Part shown: positions 7,847-16,169 of the stretch, piece by piece
Layout: every line of letters begins with the position of its first letter
Numbering within the stretch: position 1 is the first letter of the stretch
Position numbers and translations under genes: made by a program
Notes under the pieces: generated by a model
What the model was told of the DNA's origin: nothing
The model's input: only the letters and a program-made list of their open reading frames with translations
Database searches by the model: none
NCBI GenBank assembly: GCA_004322005.1
Contig: SCRF01000011.1
Location: 1 to 45,633 of the forward strand
DNA: 45,633 nt
From: Rhodanobacter sp.
Lineage (GTDB): Bacteria > Pseudomonadota > Gammaproteobacteria > Xanthomonadales > Rhodanobacteraceae
Direction: 5' to 3'

Positions 7847-8791
7847 CTAGTCCGCTCCTGACGCACCTCGCGGTTTTCTTTTCCTGATAGCAGTCTGGGG
7901 TTTTGCGCCACCGGTCAGATGATCCCGCTTGGCTTGCAACGCCGATTCGCGTTTCAGCGCCGCCTGCAGCGCCTGCTGAGCCGCCAGCAGTGCCGCCGGA
8001 AGACCGTCCATCCGGGTCAGTTGCTGCTCCAGGGCCTTGGCACGAGCCCCGTGTTCGGTCGCCAGGCGCTCGGCATCGCGAGCCGAAGCTATGGCCGTTT
8101 CCAACCGCGCGGCGACCGCCGACGCTTCCCGTTCCTTCTGCCGCAGCGTTGTTTGGAGGGTTTTGGTTTCTTCCCGGGCGCGGTCGATTTCCGCGTGCGC
8201 GCGATCCTCGACGGCGCGAACGTGCGCCGCCTGGGCCTCGCGCTCGGCCGCCACGCTGCTTTTGTGCCCCTCGAAGGCTTCGTCCAGCTGCTCAGCACGC
8301 AGCTGCCAGGCATCGCGTTGCTGGGTAAGCTCGGCCAGTTGGCCCGCCTGTTGCTCGACGAGACGTTGGATATCCGCCAGTCGCGTTTCAGCCACCTCAC
8401 GGGCCTGATCCGCGTTCTGGGCTATCTCTTGGGCTTCGGCGAGCGCGATGTCCCAGAGCTTGCGTTCCTGCGTGAGTGTCGTTTGGGCGGCCAGCAGGGC
8501 ATTCTGCTCTTGCGCAAGTGCTGCATGAGCCAGCGACCCCGCCTGGGCCATGGCGAGGCGCCAGACCTCGGTAAACGCCTGCCCCACATCCCCTGGCAGC
8601 TCTGGCAACGCGAGCACCTGGCTCAGTCGCGTGGCGAGCGCGCCGCGCCAGGTGTCCAACATACGCGTCACGGTGTTGGGCGACCCCGTCCCGAGCCGCG
8701 CACGAATCTTCTCGACCGTCGGCCGTTCGCCGGTCGTGACCAGCGCGTCGGCGGCGGCGCTGACCTGCTCCTGGGTGATGCCTCGTGCCAT
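7847..8791 (-). CDS. KfrA-like N-terminal DNA-binding protein with long coiled coil
   Basis: The N-terminal ~110 residues match the KfrA DNA-binding domain: GITQEQVSAAADALVTTGER, followed by PTVEKIRARLGTGSPNTVTRML, a helix-turn-helix pattern. From about residue 95 to 290 the protein is a continuous Ala/Glu/Gln/Arg-rich coiled coil, and it ends in a basic tail (KRKPRG). KfrA proteins are plasmid-encoded regulators that bind repeated operators and help plasmid partition, with the coiled coil acting as a filament-forming or bridging arm. The start has GAGGAG eleven bases upstream. Finding such a gene next to tniABQ and repeats suggests an integrated plasmid or an integrative element. No parA, parB or rep gene is visible in the window. 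Confidence 0.8.
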   Translation of the reverse strand: MARGITQEQVSAAADALVTTGERPTVEKIRARLGTGSPNTVTRMLDTWRGALATRLSQVLALPELPGDVGQAFTEVWRLAMAQAGSLAHAALAQEQNALLAAQTTLTQERKLWDIALAEAQEIAQNADQAREVAETRLADIQRLVEQQAGQLAELTQQRDAWQLRAEQLDEAFEGHKSSVAAEREAQAAHVRAVEDRAHAEIDRAREETKTLQTTLRQKEREASAVAARLETAIASARDAERLATEHGARAKALEQQLTRMDGLPAALLAAQQALQAALKRESALQAKRDHLTGGAKPQTAIRKRKPRGASGAD

Positions 8792-9036
8792 GAATCGGTC
8801 TCCTCGATCGGCGCCCTGCCCGCTTGATTGCGTACTGGTGATAAGTGATGACTAATCGCAGCGCTCTCCACGATCCATGATCGGCCGCAGGCGTTCTACG
8901 AACACCGGCCGGAAACGGTGGAAAAACTGTCGGTCCTGACAAACCCCAGGGTATCCTCGGCCTGGTCAAGCCAGAGTTGACCGCGGCAGCCGGACGGTCG
9001 GACAGCCCGGCGGGACGCAAGTGTTCCGTGGTCGAT
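8792..9036. other. intergenic boundary between accessory and core-like DNA
   Basis: There is no gene here. Composition changes from the accessory block on the left to uniformly high-GC, core-like genes on the right. I saw no tRNA or att-like duplication at this boundary. Confidence 0.4.
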
Positions 9037-10116
9037 TCAACGCTTCGTTGCCTCGATCAGCTCGACATCCAGCGCCTGCATTAACGCGCGGGTGGACAGC
9101 GTACGCGCCAGCGGGGCGCCCTGCCCGGCCCAGTGCGCGCCATAGCCGGTCTGCCCGGCGGCCCTCCCGGCCCGGTTCAGCGCTTTGCCGGCGTCGTAGG
9201 CGATCGGATAGTCGGGAACGCTGTCATCGGACACGTCGACGCCCCATTGTGTGAATGCATTGGCGAGGCTTCGTGCGGGGCGCCCGGAAATCACCCGCGT
9301 CACCGTCGTGTGGTGAGCCGCATCGCTGAACAGGCGTTCGCGAAAGCCAGCATCCGCCAGCGATTCGTCGGTGGCAATAAAGGCGGTACCCAACTGCACG
9401 GCGCCGGCGCCAAGCGCCAGGGCGGCGGCAATGCCAGCGCCGTCCATGATGCCGCCCGCGGCGATCACCGGTACGCCTGCCGTTCGCGCCAGCAGATGCG
9501 TCAAGGCCACGATGCCCAGGCGGCTGTCGTCCGCGTCCGGATCGAACATGCCCCGATGGCCCCCGGCCTCGTAACCCTGGGCGACGATGGCGTCGATGCC
9601 TGCCGCCTCGATCGCCGCGGCTTCCGCCCTGCTCGTCGCCGTCGCCAGCAGGGCGATGCCGGCGCCGTGCAGCGCTTCGATCTGGCGCCGATGCGGCAGG
9701 CCGAAATGGAAGCTCACGACCCGCGGTTGCTCCTCCACCAGCATGGCCAGCATGTCGTCGTCGACCAGGAAGGAGCGATACGGCTCCTGCAGCGTGTCGG
9801 GCGGGCTGGCACCCCGGCGTTCGAACTCCGGGCGCAGGCGCGCGAGCCACGCGGTCTCTCTGGCCGGGTCCTTCCGGGCGGGCCGGTGGACAAAAACATT
9901 GACATTGAGCGGCCCCGCGCTCAGTTCGCGAAACTGCTGGATCGCCTTCCGCGCCTCGGCAGTCGTCATGGCGCCGACACCCAGCGATCCCAATCCGCCG
10001 CTGTCGGCCACGGCGGCCGCCATCGCCGGCGTGGACACGCCCGCCATTGGCGCCTGGATGATCGGCACCCTGAGGCCGAGCCGATCGAGCAACGGCGAGA
10101 TGTCATGTGCAGCCAC
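9037..10116 (-). CDS. nitronate monooxygenase (FMN-dependent)
   Basis: This TIM-barrel flavoprotein oxidises nitronates such as propionate 3-nitronate to carbonyl compounds and nitrite. It is 359 residues. Visible class features are the N-terminal PIIQAPMAGVSTPAMAAAV, the GGLGSLGVGAM loop, FHFGLP, and the FMN-phosphate loops QGYEAGGHRG, IAAGGIMDG and GAGAVQLGTAFIATDES. The GTG at 10116 is preferred over the longer open frame because AGGAGGG lies eight bases upstream of it. It stands alone, downstream of a non-coding stretch, and is transcribed towards the accessory region. The family call is firm; the physiological substrate is unknown. It is probably a detoxification enzyme. Confidence 0.9.
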   Translation of the reverse strand: MAAHDISPLLDRLGLRVPIIQAPMAGVSTPAMAAAVADSGGLGSLGVGAMTTAEARKAIQQFRELSAGPLNVNVFVHRPARKDPARETAWLARLRPEFERRGASPPDTLQEPYRSFLVDDDMLAMLVEEQPRVVSFHFGLPHRRQIEALHGAGIALLATATSRAEAAAIEAAGIDAIVAQGYEAGGHRGMFDPDADDSRLGIVALTHLLARTAGVPVIAAGGIMDGAGIAAALALGAGAVQLGTAFIATDESLADAGFRERLFSDAAHHTTVTRVISGRPARSLANAFTQWGVDVSDDSVPDYPIAYDAGKALNRAGRAAGQTGYGAHWAGQGAPLARTLSTRALMQALDVELIEATKR

Positions 10117-10132
10117 GATCTGCCCTCCTGAC

Positions 10133-10561
10133 TCACCCGCAACAAGCAACCGGCCAGAATCGGCTTGAGCGTGCCGATCGCGCAGGTTTGTTGGTCGGTT
10201 GCGGGTGGGAATTGCAGTGTAGGTTTTGGGGGTTGGGTTTGGCGTCGCGACGGCGACTACTGCCTGGCGGCATAACCATCAGCATCGCTTCGAAGTCGAA
10301 GCTCACTGCGCACTTGCGGAAGAAAGCATCCGGCACCGTTCCACCTGTGGCGAACGGAAAGTCCCGGCACTGATCGCCGCCTGGTGTCAGCATTCCGGGA
10401 ACCTTCTCCTCGCGGGTGGTGCCGACGATACCGTCGATGTGCATTCCGGCCGGCGCTGGCGCGCCGCCCATCGGGATTACCATGGCAGGCAAGCCATGGA
10501 CCGTGACGGTGCCGGGTGACAGCGGAATCGTCATGCGGCTGACCATATCGACCAGGATCAA
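10133..10561 (-). pseudogene. possible remnant of a retropepsin-like aspartyl protease
   Basis: The open frame starts at a TTG overlapping the stop of the DUF455 gene (TTGA). It contains VHGLPAMVIPM, HIDGIVGTT and, after a gap, FFRKCAVSFDFEAM. These resemble the C-terminal half of periplasmic retropepsin-like proteins (pattern DGIIG-x-L-x2-F-x-V-x-F-D). The expected N-terminal catalytic D-T/S-G motif and the L-x-R-F segment directly after GIVGT are missing. The last 40 residues look like read-through into non-coding DNA. It is best read as a decayed fragment. It may also be a chance open frame in GC-rich DNA. Confidence 0.3.
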
Positions 10562-11373
10562 CCGCGACCGGGAGCAGCCAGCATGGTGAGCCGATCAAGT
10601 TCGGCTTCCACAAACCCCGCTTCGCGTCGTGCCGGCAAATTGAACGGACCGCGCAGGCTGGTGCCCATGTAGGCGCGCAGCAGGTCGAAGAAGGTGGCGA
10701 CCGGCTCCAGCCCGTCACGTTCGCAGCAATGGCGGTACCAGCGGGTGCCGGCGGCAACGTGGGCGACTTCCTCACGCAGGATCACTTCGAGGATCGCCAC
10801 CGTGCGGGCATCGCCGAGCTGGCGCAGGCGCTCGATCATGCCGGGGGTGACATCCAGGCCGCGCGCTTCCAGCACGCGCGGCACCAGCGCCATGCGTGCG
10901 GTGTCGTGGCCTGCGGTTCTCTCGGCCATCGCCCACAGGCCGTCGTGGGCGTCGAAGTCGCCGTAGGCGTGGCCGAGCGCGGCCAGGCGTTCGGCCAGCA
11001 TGGCGAAATGACGCGCCTCGTCGTTCGCGCAACTGGCCCAGTCGCGGTAATACGCATCCGGTTTGCCGCGGAAGCGGTAGACCGCGTCCCACGCCAGGTT
11101 GATCGCGTTGAATTCGATATGCGCCACCGCGTGCACCAGTGCGGCACGGCCCTGCTCGCTGCCGAGCCCGCGCTGCGGTACCTGTCGGGCATCGACCAGG
11201 CGCGGTTTTCCCGGGCGGCCTGGCGTGGCGATCGGCTCAGGCGGTGGCGCGGCCGGATCGACGCGCAGTTCGCCGGCCACAAAAGCCTGCCAGGTGGCGT
11301 GGGTCAGGCGCAGCTTGTCGGCCGGGTCGACGGCTTCGAGGCAGCGCTTGGCGGCGGCGTGGAGATCGGTCAC
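10558..11373 (-). CDS. DUF455 ferritin-like protein
   Basis: This 271-residue protein has a ferritin-like di-iron pattern: HIEFNAINLAWDAVYRF, then DWASCANDEARHFAML, and later LREEVAHVAAG. These supply the Glu and Glu-x2-His ligands of a four-helix di-iron bundle. DUF455 proteins are related to the tRNA hydroxylase MiaE by fold, but their reaction is not established. The start is uncertain. The open frame reaches 11493 inside purF, but homologues begin close to the TDLHAAAKRCLE segment, so GTG 11373 is chosen; a GGGGAGGGG stretch lies about 15 bases upstream. It follows purF in the same direction with a gap of about 90 bp. Confidence 0.8.
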   Translation of the reverse strand: MTDLHAAAKRCLEAVDPADKLRLTHATWQAFVAGELRVDPAAPPPEPIATPGRPGKPRLVDARQVPQRGLGSEQGRAALVHAVAHIEFNAINLAWDAVYRFRGKPDAYYRDWASCANDEARHFAMLAERLAALGHAYGDFDAHDGLWAMAERTAGHDTARMALVPRVLEARGLDVTPGMIERLRQLGDARTVAILEVILREEVAHVAAGTRWYRHCCERDGLEPVATFFDLLRAYMGTSLRGPFNLPARREAGFVEAELDRLTMLAAPGRG

Positions 11374-11461
11374 GGGGTTTGTCGCGAACACCCCTCCCCG
11401 GAAGGATGCGGATGCAGACGCAAAAGGCATCCGCACATCTCGATCTTCGGCCCGAACGAAT

Positions 11462-12937
11462 TCACATGCTGCGCCGCGCGGCCTTGGCATCATCGGAACG
11501 CAACATCTGGATCTGCTCCAGATACTGCCGTTCGAGACCGGTCACGTATTCGCCGGAGAAGCACGAGGTGTCGAACTGCTGGAGGTCCTCGTTGCCGTCC
11601 TGCACCGCACGGATCAGATCCTTGAGGTCCTGATAGATCAGCCAGTCGGCACCGAGCACCTTCTCCACTTCCTGCTCGGTGCGACCGGCGGCAACCAGTT
11701 CCGAGACCGACGGCATGTCGATGCCGTACACGTTCGGATAGCGTACCGGCGGCGCGGCGGAAGCGAAGTAGACGTTTTTCGCGCCGGCATCGCGGGCCAT
11801 CTGGATGATTTGCCTGGAGGTGGTCCCGCGCACGATCGAGTCGTCCACCAGCAGCACGTTCTTGTTGCGGAATTCCAGATCGATCGCGTTGAGCTTGCGG
11901 CGCACTGATTTCTGCCGCTCGCCCTGCCCCGGCATGATGAAGGTGCGCCCGATGTAGCGATTCTTCACGAAGCCCTCGCGGAATGGCACCCCGAGCACGC
12001 CGGCCAGCGCGCTGGCAGCGGTGCGTGCGGTGTCGGGGATCGGAATCACCGCATCGATGCCGTGATCCGGGCGTTCGCGCAGGATCTTCTCGCCCAGTTT
12101 CTCGCCCATGCGCAGCCGGGCCTTGTACACCGAGACATCCTCGATCATCGAATCCGGCCGCGCCAGATAGACGTATTCGAAGATGCACGGCGTGTGCAGG
12201 GCCCCCTCGGCACAGCGGCGACTGTGGAACTGGCCGGCATCGGTGATGATCACCGCTTCGCCCGGCGCGATGTCACGGATGCGCTTGAAGCCGAGCACGT
12301 CGAATGCGACCGACTCGGAAGCCACCGCATACTCGCGACCTTCCGCGGTAACCCGCTCGCCCAGCACCAGCGGGCGGATGCCGTGCGGGTCGCGGAACGC
12401 GATCAGGCCGTAGCCCAGCACCAGCGCCACGCAGGCATAGCCGCCGCTGGCCCGCGCATGCACGCCGGCCACCGCCTTGAAGATGTGGTCCGGGGTCAAC
12501 GCCATCCGGTCCTGGATCTGCAGCTCGTGCGCCAGCACATTCAGCAGCACTTCGGAATCCGAATCGGTGTTGATGTGGCGGCGATCGTCCTCGAACATCT
12601 CCCGCCGCAGCGAGTCCGTATTGACCAGATTGCCGTTGTGCGCAAATGCGATGCCGTAAGGCGAGTTCACGTAGAACGGTTGTGCTTCGGCCTGGCCTTC
12701 CGAGCCGGCGGTCGGGTAACGGCAATGGCCGATGCCGATGCGTCCGCGCAAGCCACCCATTGCGGCCTGACCGAACACGTCGCGAACCAGCCCGTTGCCC
12801 TTGTGCAGGCGAAGCCGCGCGCCATCGACGGTGGCAATGCCGGCAGCATCCTGGCCACGATGCTGCAGCACCGTCAACCCGTCATAAAGCGCCGATGCCA
12901 CGTCCGTGGTACCGACAATGCCGATGATTCCACACAT
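11462..12937 (-). CDS. purF: amidophosphoribosyltransferase
   Basis: PurF catalyses the first committed step of purine synthesis, transferring glutamine ammonia to PRPP to form phosphoribosylamine. It is 491 residues. The N-terminal nucleophile is Cys2 (MCGIIGIVG) of the class II glutamine amidotransferase domain, followed by [10 protein letters not shown] and [10 protein letters not shown]. The C-terminal phosphoribosyltransferase domain shows the PRPP loop [14 protein letters not shown]. It starts 15 bp after the cvpA stop, reproducing the classical cvpA–purF operon. Confidence 0.97.
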   Translation of the reverse strand: MCGIIGIVGTTDVASALYDGLTVLQHRGQDAAGIATVDGARLRLHKGNGLVRDVFGQAAMGGLRGRIGIGHCRYPTAGSEGQAEAQPFYVNSPYGIAFAHNGNLVNTDSLRREMFEDDRRHINTDSDSEVLLNVLAHELQIQDRMALTPDHIFKAVAGVHARASGGYACVALVLGYGLIAFRDPHGIRPLVLGERVTAEGREYAVASESVAFDVLGFKRIRDIAPGEAVIITDAGQFHSRRCAEGALHTPCIFEYVYLARPDSMIEDVSVYKARLRMGEKLGEKILRERPDHGIDAVIPIPDTARTAASALAGVLGVPFREGFVKNRYIGRTFIMPGQGERQKSVRRKLNAIDLEFRNKNVLLVDDSIVRGTTSRQIIQMARDAGAKNVYFASAAPPVRYPNVYGIDMPSVSELVAAGRTEQEVEKVLGADWLIYQDLKDLIRAVQDGNEDLQQFDTSCFSGEYVTGLERQYLEQIQMLRSDDAKAARRSM

Positions 12938-12952
12938 GGTTTGTTGCCTGTC

Positions 12953-13582
12953 TCAGAAATTCGTGGGGTGGGTAGTCGTGCTGCTGGCCGCCGCCGGGGC
13001 AATCGTGCGACTCGTGCTCGCCGTGGCCGGCGTCGCAACCGATATGGGGGTGCCCGGGGAAGTGGGCAAGCTGCGCAGATGCCGGAGCACGGCCGATGGA
13101 TGGACATGCCCGCGCACGCTGGCCGGCACCCGCTGTTCCAGCCAAGTCGCCGCATGCTGAAACTGCGGCAGCAACACCGATTGCTGCCACCACGGATCTC
13201 TGGGGAATGCAGTGAAGCCACCCAGAAACACCAGCAGGGTCAGCAGCAACACGCCACGGGCGAAACCGAAAAACATGCCCAGCAAACGATCGGTACCGGA
13301 CAGCCCGGTGCTCTCGACCAGCCGGTTGATCACGAAGCGCAGCAACGCACCGAGAATCAGCACGGCAACGAAACAGATGCCATAGCCGATGACGATTCGT
13401 GCTGAAGGCAGATCGATGACGTGCTCGAAATGCATTGCCAACACCGGGCCGAAGGTCCATGCCACCCAGAACGCGGCAACCCAGATCGCCAATGCCAGCA
13501 CTTCGGAAATCAGCCCGCGCCACAGCCCGATCATGACCGAGATGGCCAGAACGCCGATGATGATGTAATCGATCCAGTTCAT
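12953..13582 (-). CDS. cvpA: CvpA family membrane protein
   Basis: This 209-residue protein has four predicted membrane helices in its first ~165 residues (beginning MNWIDYIIIGVLAISVMIGL and including GALLRFVINRLVESTGLSG). The last ~50 residues are low-complexity, rich in Ala, Thr and Ser. CvpA was named for colicin V export in Escherichia coli and is linked to envelope homeostasis; its precise role is not settled. The position directly before purF and after a SPOR-domain gene is the conserved gammaproteobacterial order. Confidence 0.92.
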   Translation of the reverse strand: MNWIDYIIIGVLAISVMIGLWRGLISEVLALAIWVAAFWVAWTFGPVLAMHFEHVIDLPSARIVIGYGICFVAVLILGALLRFVINRLVESTGLSGTDRLLGMFFGFARGVLLLTLLVFLGGFTAFPRDPWWQQSVLLPQFQHAATWLEQRVPASVRGHVHPSAVLRHLRSLPTSPGTPISVATPATASTSRTIAPAAASSTTTHPTNF

Positions 13583-13621
13583 CCGGTCATCCGTCGATCC
13601 CGCATCTGGGTGTTTGCATGA

Positions 13622-14629
13622 TCAGGGAACCGAAACGACGTTGCCGTCAATGCCCAGCCTTGCCTTGATCTGGTCGTGCAGACGCTGGGCATCGGCGCGT
13701 TGCGTCTGCGGGCCGGCACGCACGCGCCACAGCCGCTTGCCGCCGGCCTGTACCGAATCCACGAAGCCGTCGAAGCCGTTGGCGCGCAATTTGTCGCGCA
13801 ATGCCACGGCATCCGCCTGGGTACTCATGGCCGCCAACTGCACCGCCCAGCCGCCGGCCTTGGCGGGTAGCGATGATGCCATAGTGGCCGGGCTGTCATT
13901 GCCGCTGGCGTCCTGCTTCAGCCGTGCCGGTACGCCGGGAATCGACTGGATGATCTTCAAGCGGGCTGCTTCGGCCGTGGTGCGCGTCTCGAACGGTCCG
14001 GCAATGACCTGGACGCGTTGCCGGCCGGCCTGCATGATCGGATGGCCGCTCACCGGGAAACCCATGGCTCGCACGCGACGTTGCAGACTTGCCGCACCCG
14101 CCGCGCTGGCATAGGCGCTGAGGTCGAGCGTGTAGCTACCATGCCCGGCAGGTCCTGCAGTCGCTGCCGGCACGGCAGCGGGCGCGTGCTTCGGCATGGT
14201 GACCGCTGGCTGCGGAGCGACCACCGGCTTGTGTACGAGCGACCTGGCTTGCTGCGCAATCACCGGCTGTGACGGCGACTTGCCGGAGCCGGTCGTCACC
14301 GTGGTCGGCTCGGGTTTCTTGCCGGCTTCGGGATCGGTTTCCACATCACGCGGACGATTGGAGCCGATGTTCACCGTGGGCAGATGCTCGCTCGATGCCG
14401 GTACCGCTGTCGGCTGGACCGGCGTGACAGCCGCCGTCGATGCGCCGATGGCGGCATCCGGCTTCAGGCTCATGGTCCGGGTTTGCAGGTCGCTGTCCGG
14501 TGCCGGCGGAATCGCCAGGCTCACCGCCTGATCGCCACCCGTCCCCGGGGGTTTGCTGGAAAAGAACATCGGCACGAACAGGATCAGCAGCGCAAAGAGG
14601 ACGGCGGCTCCCAGCAGACGTATTTTCAA
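13622..14629 (-). CDS. SPOR-domain inner-membrane protein (DedD-like)
   Basis: From a TTG start the protein is 335 residues. It has a single N-terminal helix (IRLLGAAVLFALLILFVPMF), a long Pro/Thr/Ala-rich periplasmic linker and two SPOR-like segments. The last ~75 residues (WAVQLAAMSTQADAVALRDK … LWRVRAGP) form a clear SPOR domain, which binds denuded peptidoglycan glycans at the septum. A second similar block begins at GSYTLDLSAYASA. The TTG at 14629 is chosen because GGAGCG lies just upstream and the frame before it codes for an implausible Cys/Arg-rich peptide. Its position between folC and cvpA matches dedD of E. coli, a cell-division protein. Confidence 0.85.
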   Translation of the reverse strand: MKIRLLGAAVLFALLILFVPMFFSSKPPGTGGDQAVSLAIPPAPDSDLQTRTMSLKPDAAIGASTAAVTPVQPTAVPASSEHLPTVNIGSNRPRDVETDPEAGKKPEPTTVTTGSGKSPSQPVIAQQARSLVHKPVVAPQPAVTMPKHAPAAVPAATAGPAGHGSYTLDLSAYASAAGAASLQRRVRAMGFPVSGHPIMQAGRQRVQVIAGPFETRTTAEAARLKIIQSIPGVPARLKQDASGNDSPATMASSLPAKAGGWAVQLAAMSTQADAVALRDKLRANGFDGFVDSVQAGGKRLWRVRAGPQTQRADAQRLHDQIKARLGIDGNVVSVP

Positions 14630-14731
14630 GGTTTCGCTCCAAACGCGGCAAACGCGGCACGCAACGGCGCGATTATACCCGCCTGCGTCGAACCCCATGA
14701 CCCATCAGGCGATCCAACCCGCCCCGTGCGT

Positions 14732-16012
14732 TCAGCCGGCGCGTTCGGCGATCACCGCGCTGGCCACGAAAAACGAGCCGAATGCGAGGATGCACTCGCC
14801 CGGGCGTGCCGCCGCCCGCGCCGCGGCCAGTGCGGTGGCGACATCGGCATGCGCATCGAACGACGCCTGCGGCAGGGTTTGCCGCAGCACCGTCGCCAGG
14901 GCCGCCGCGCTCAGACCACGTGGCGTATCGCGCTCCAGCCCGGCCAGGTACCAATGTCCGACCCGACTGCCGAGCGCGTCCATCACCCCGGCCACGTCCT
15001 TGTCGGCCAGTGCGCCGTAAACCGCATGCAGCGTACCGCGCGGCTGCGCGTCCAACCATTCGGCCAGCGCACGCGCGGCCTGCGGGTTGTGGCCCACATC
15101 CACGATCAAGGGTGGATCGCCACCGAGCGACTGCAGTCGCGCCGGCACCCGCACCGCCTGCAGGCCGGTGCTGACGGCAGCGAGAAAATCCCTTGCAGCG
15201 ATCGGTTCGCCATCGGCACACAACGCATGCAGCGCGGCAATCGCCGCCGCCGCGTTGGCGAATTGCACCGGCGCCGCCAGCGCCGGATCGGGCAGCTCCA
15301 TCGCCATGCCGTCGCGGTGCCGCCAACTCCAGCCGCTGGCGTGGCGTTCGATGCGGAAATCGAGTCCGATCCGTTCAACGCGGGCTCCGCGCGTCGCCAG
15401 CGCGTCGAGCAGCCCCAGCGGCGGGTCCGGCTCGCCGACGATGGCCGGTCGCCCTGCCCGCGCGATGCCGGCCTTTTCGCGGCCGATGCTGTCGCGATCC
15501 GGTCCCAGCCAATCCAGATGATCCAGATCCACCGTGGTGATGATCGCCACATCGGCATCGACGATGTTCACCGCGTCCAGCCGGCCGCCCAGCCCCACTT
15601 CCAGGATCGCCACGTCCAACTGCGCGCGGGCGAACAGATCCAGCGCAGCCAGCGTGCCGAACTCGAAATAGGTCAGCGGCAGATCGCCACGTGCTGTTTC
15701 GATCCGCTCGAACGCGGCCACCAGCGAAACGTCGTCGACATCGGCACCGTCGATGCGCACACGCTCGTTGTAATCGAGCAGGTGCGGCGAAGTGAAACTG
15801 CCGACGCGCAATCCGGCTGCCATCAGCATTGCTTCAATCAAGGCTACGGTGGAACCCTTGCCGTTGGTGCCGCCGACCGTGATCGCGCGATGCGCCGGTG
15901 CCGCCGCGCCCATGCGCTGCCACACCGCGCGCACGCGATCGAGCCCCAGTTCGATGCTGTGGACGTTGACGTGCTCCTGGTACGCGAGCCATTCGGCGAG
16001 AGTGCGGGTCAT
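14732..16012 (-). CDS. folC: bifunctional dihydrofolate synthase / folylpolyglutamate synthase
   Basis: FolC adds glutamate to dihydropteroate and to folates with ATP. It is 426 residues. The Mur-ligase-type ATP loop GGTNGKGSTVALIEA is near residue 47, followed by the omega-like TSPHLLDYNERVRIDG and the ITTVDLDHLDWLGPD segment. The C-terminal domain has DVGHNPQAARAL. It heads the folC–SPOR–cvpA–purF cluster. In related genomes accD and trpA often lie upstream. Here the upstream neighbour is a copper ATPase operon, separated by a long REP-like palindrome, suggesting rearrangement. Confidence 0.95.
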   Translation of the reverse strand: MTRTLAEWLAYQEHVNVHSIELGLDRVRAVWQRMGAAAPAHRAITVGGTNGKGSTVALIEAMLMAAGLRVGSFTSPHLLDYNERVRIDGADVDDVSLVAAFERIETARGDLPLTYFEFGTLAALDLFARAQLDVAILEVGLGGRLDAVNIVDADVAIITTVDLDHLDWLGPDRDSIGREKAGIARAGRPAIVGEPDPPLGLLDALATRGARVERIGLDFRIERHASGWSWRHRDGMAMELPDPALAAPVQFANAAAAIAALHALCADGEPIAARDFLAAVSTGLQAVRVPARLQSLGGDPPLIVDVGHNPQAARALAEWLDAQPRGTLHAVYGALADKDVAGVMDALGSRVGHWYLAGLERDTPRGLSAAALATVLRQTLPQASFDAHADVATALAAARAAARPGECILAFGSFFVASAVIAERAG

Positions 16013-16087
16013 GCGAGAACTTCTGATGAATGAACAGGCCGGGCGAAAAGCAAACGCCAGCGCGTTACCTCGCGCTCAGGCAGTGTT

Positions 16088-16166
16088 GTAGGAGCGCACC
16101 CTGTGCGCGAAAGCTCTTGTCGATGAACATCCGCAAAGAGCTTTCGCGCACAGGGTGCGCTCCTAC
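16088..16166. repeat. perfect 31-bp inverted repeat, REP-like palindrome
   Basis: The arms are 16088–16118 and 16136–16166, identical over 31 bases, with a 17-base loop. Each outer end reads GTAGGAGCGCACCCTGTGCG. Similar palindromes at 40491–40576 and 42143–42211 share the GTAGGAGC/GGAGCGCA outer part. Palindromes of this kind are common between genes in this order. Here it sits between the copA stop and the folC start and may end or stabilise the copA transcript. Confidence 0.85.
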
Positions 16167-16169
16167 GGG

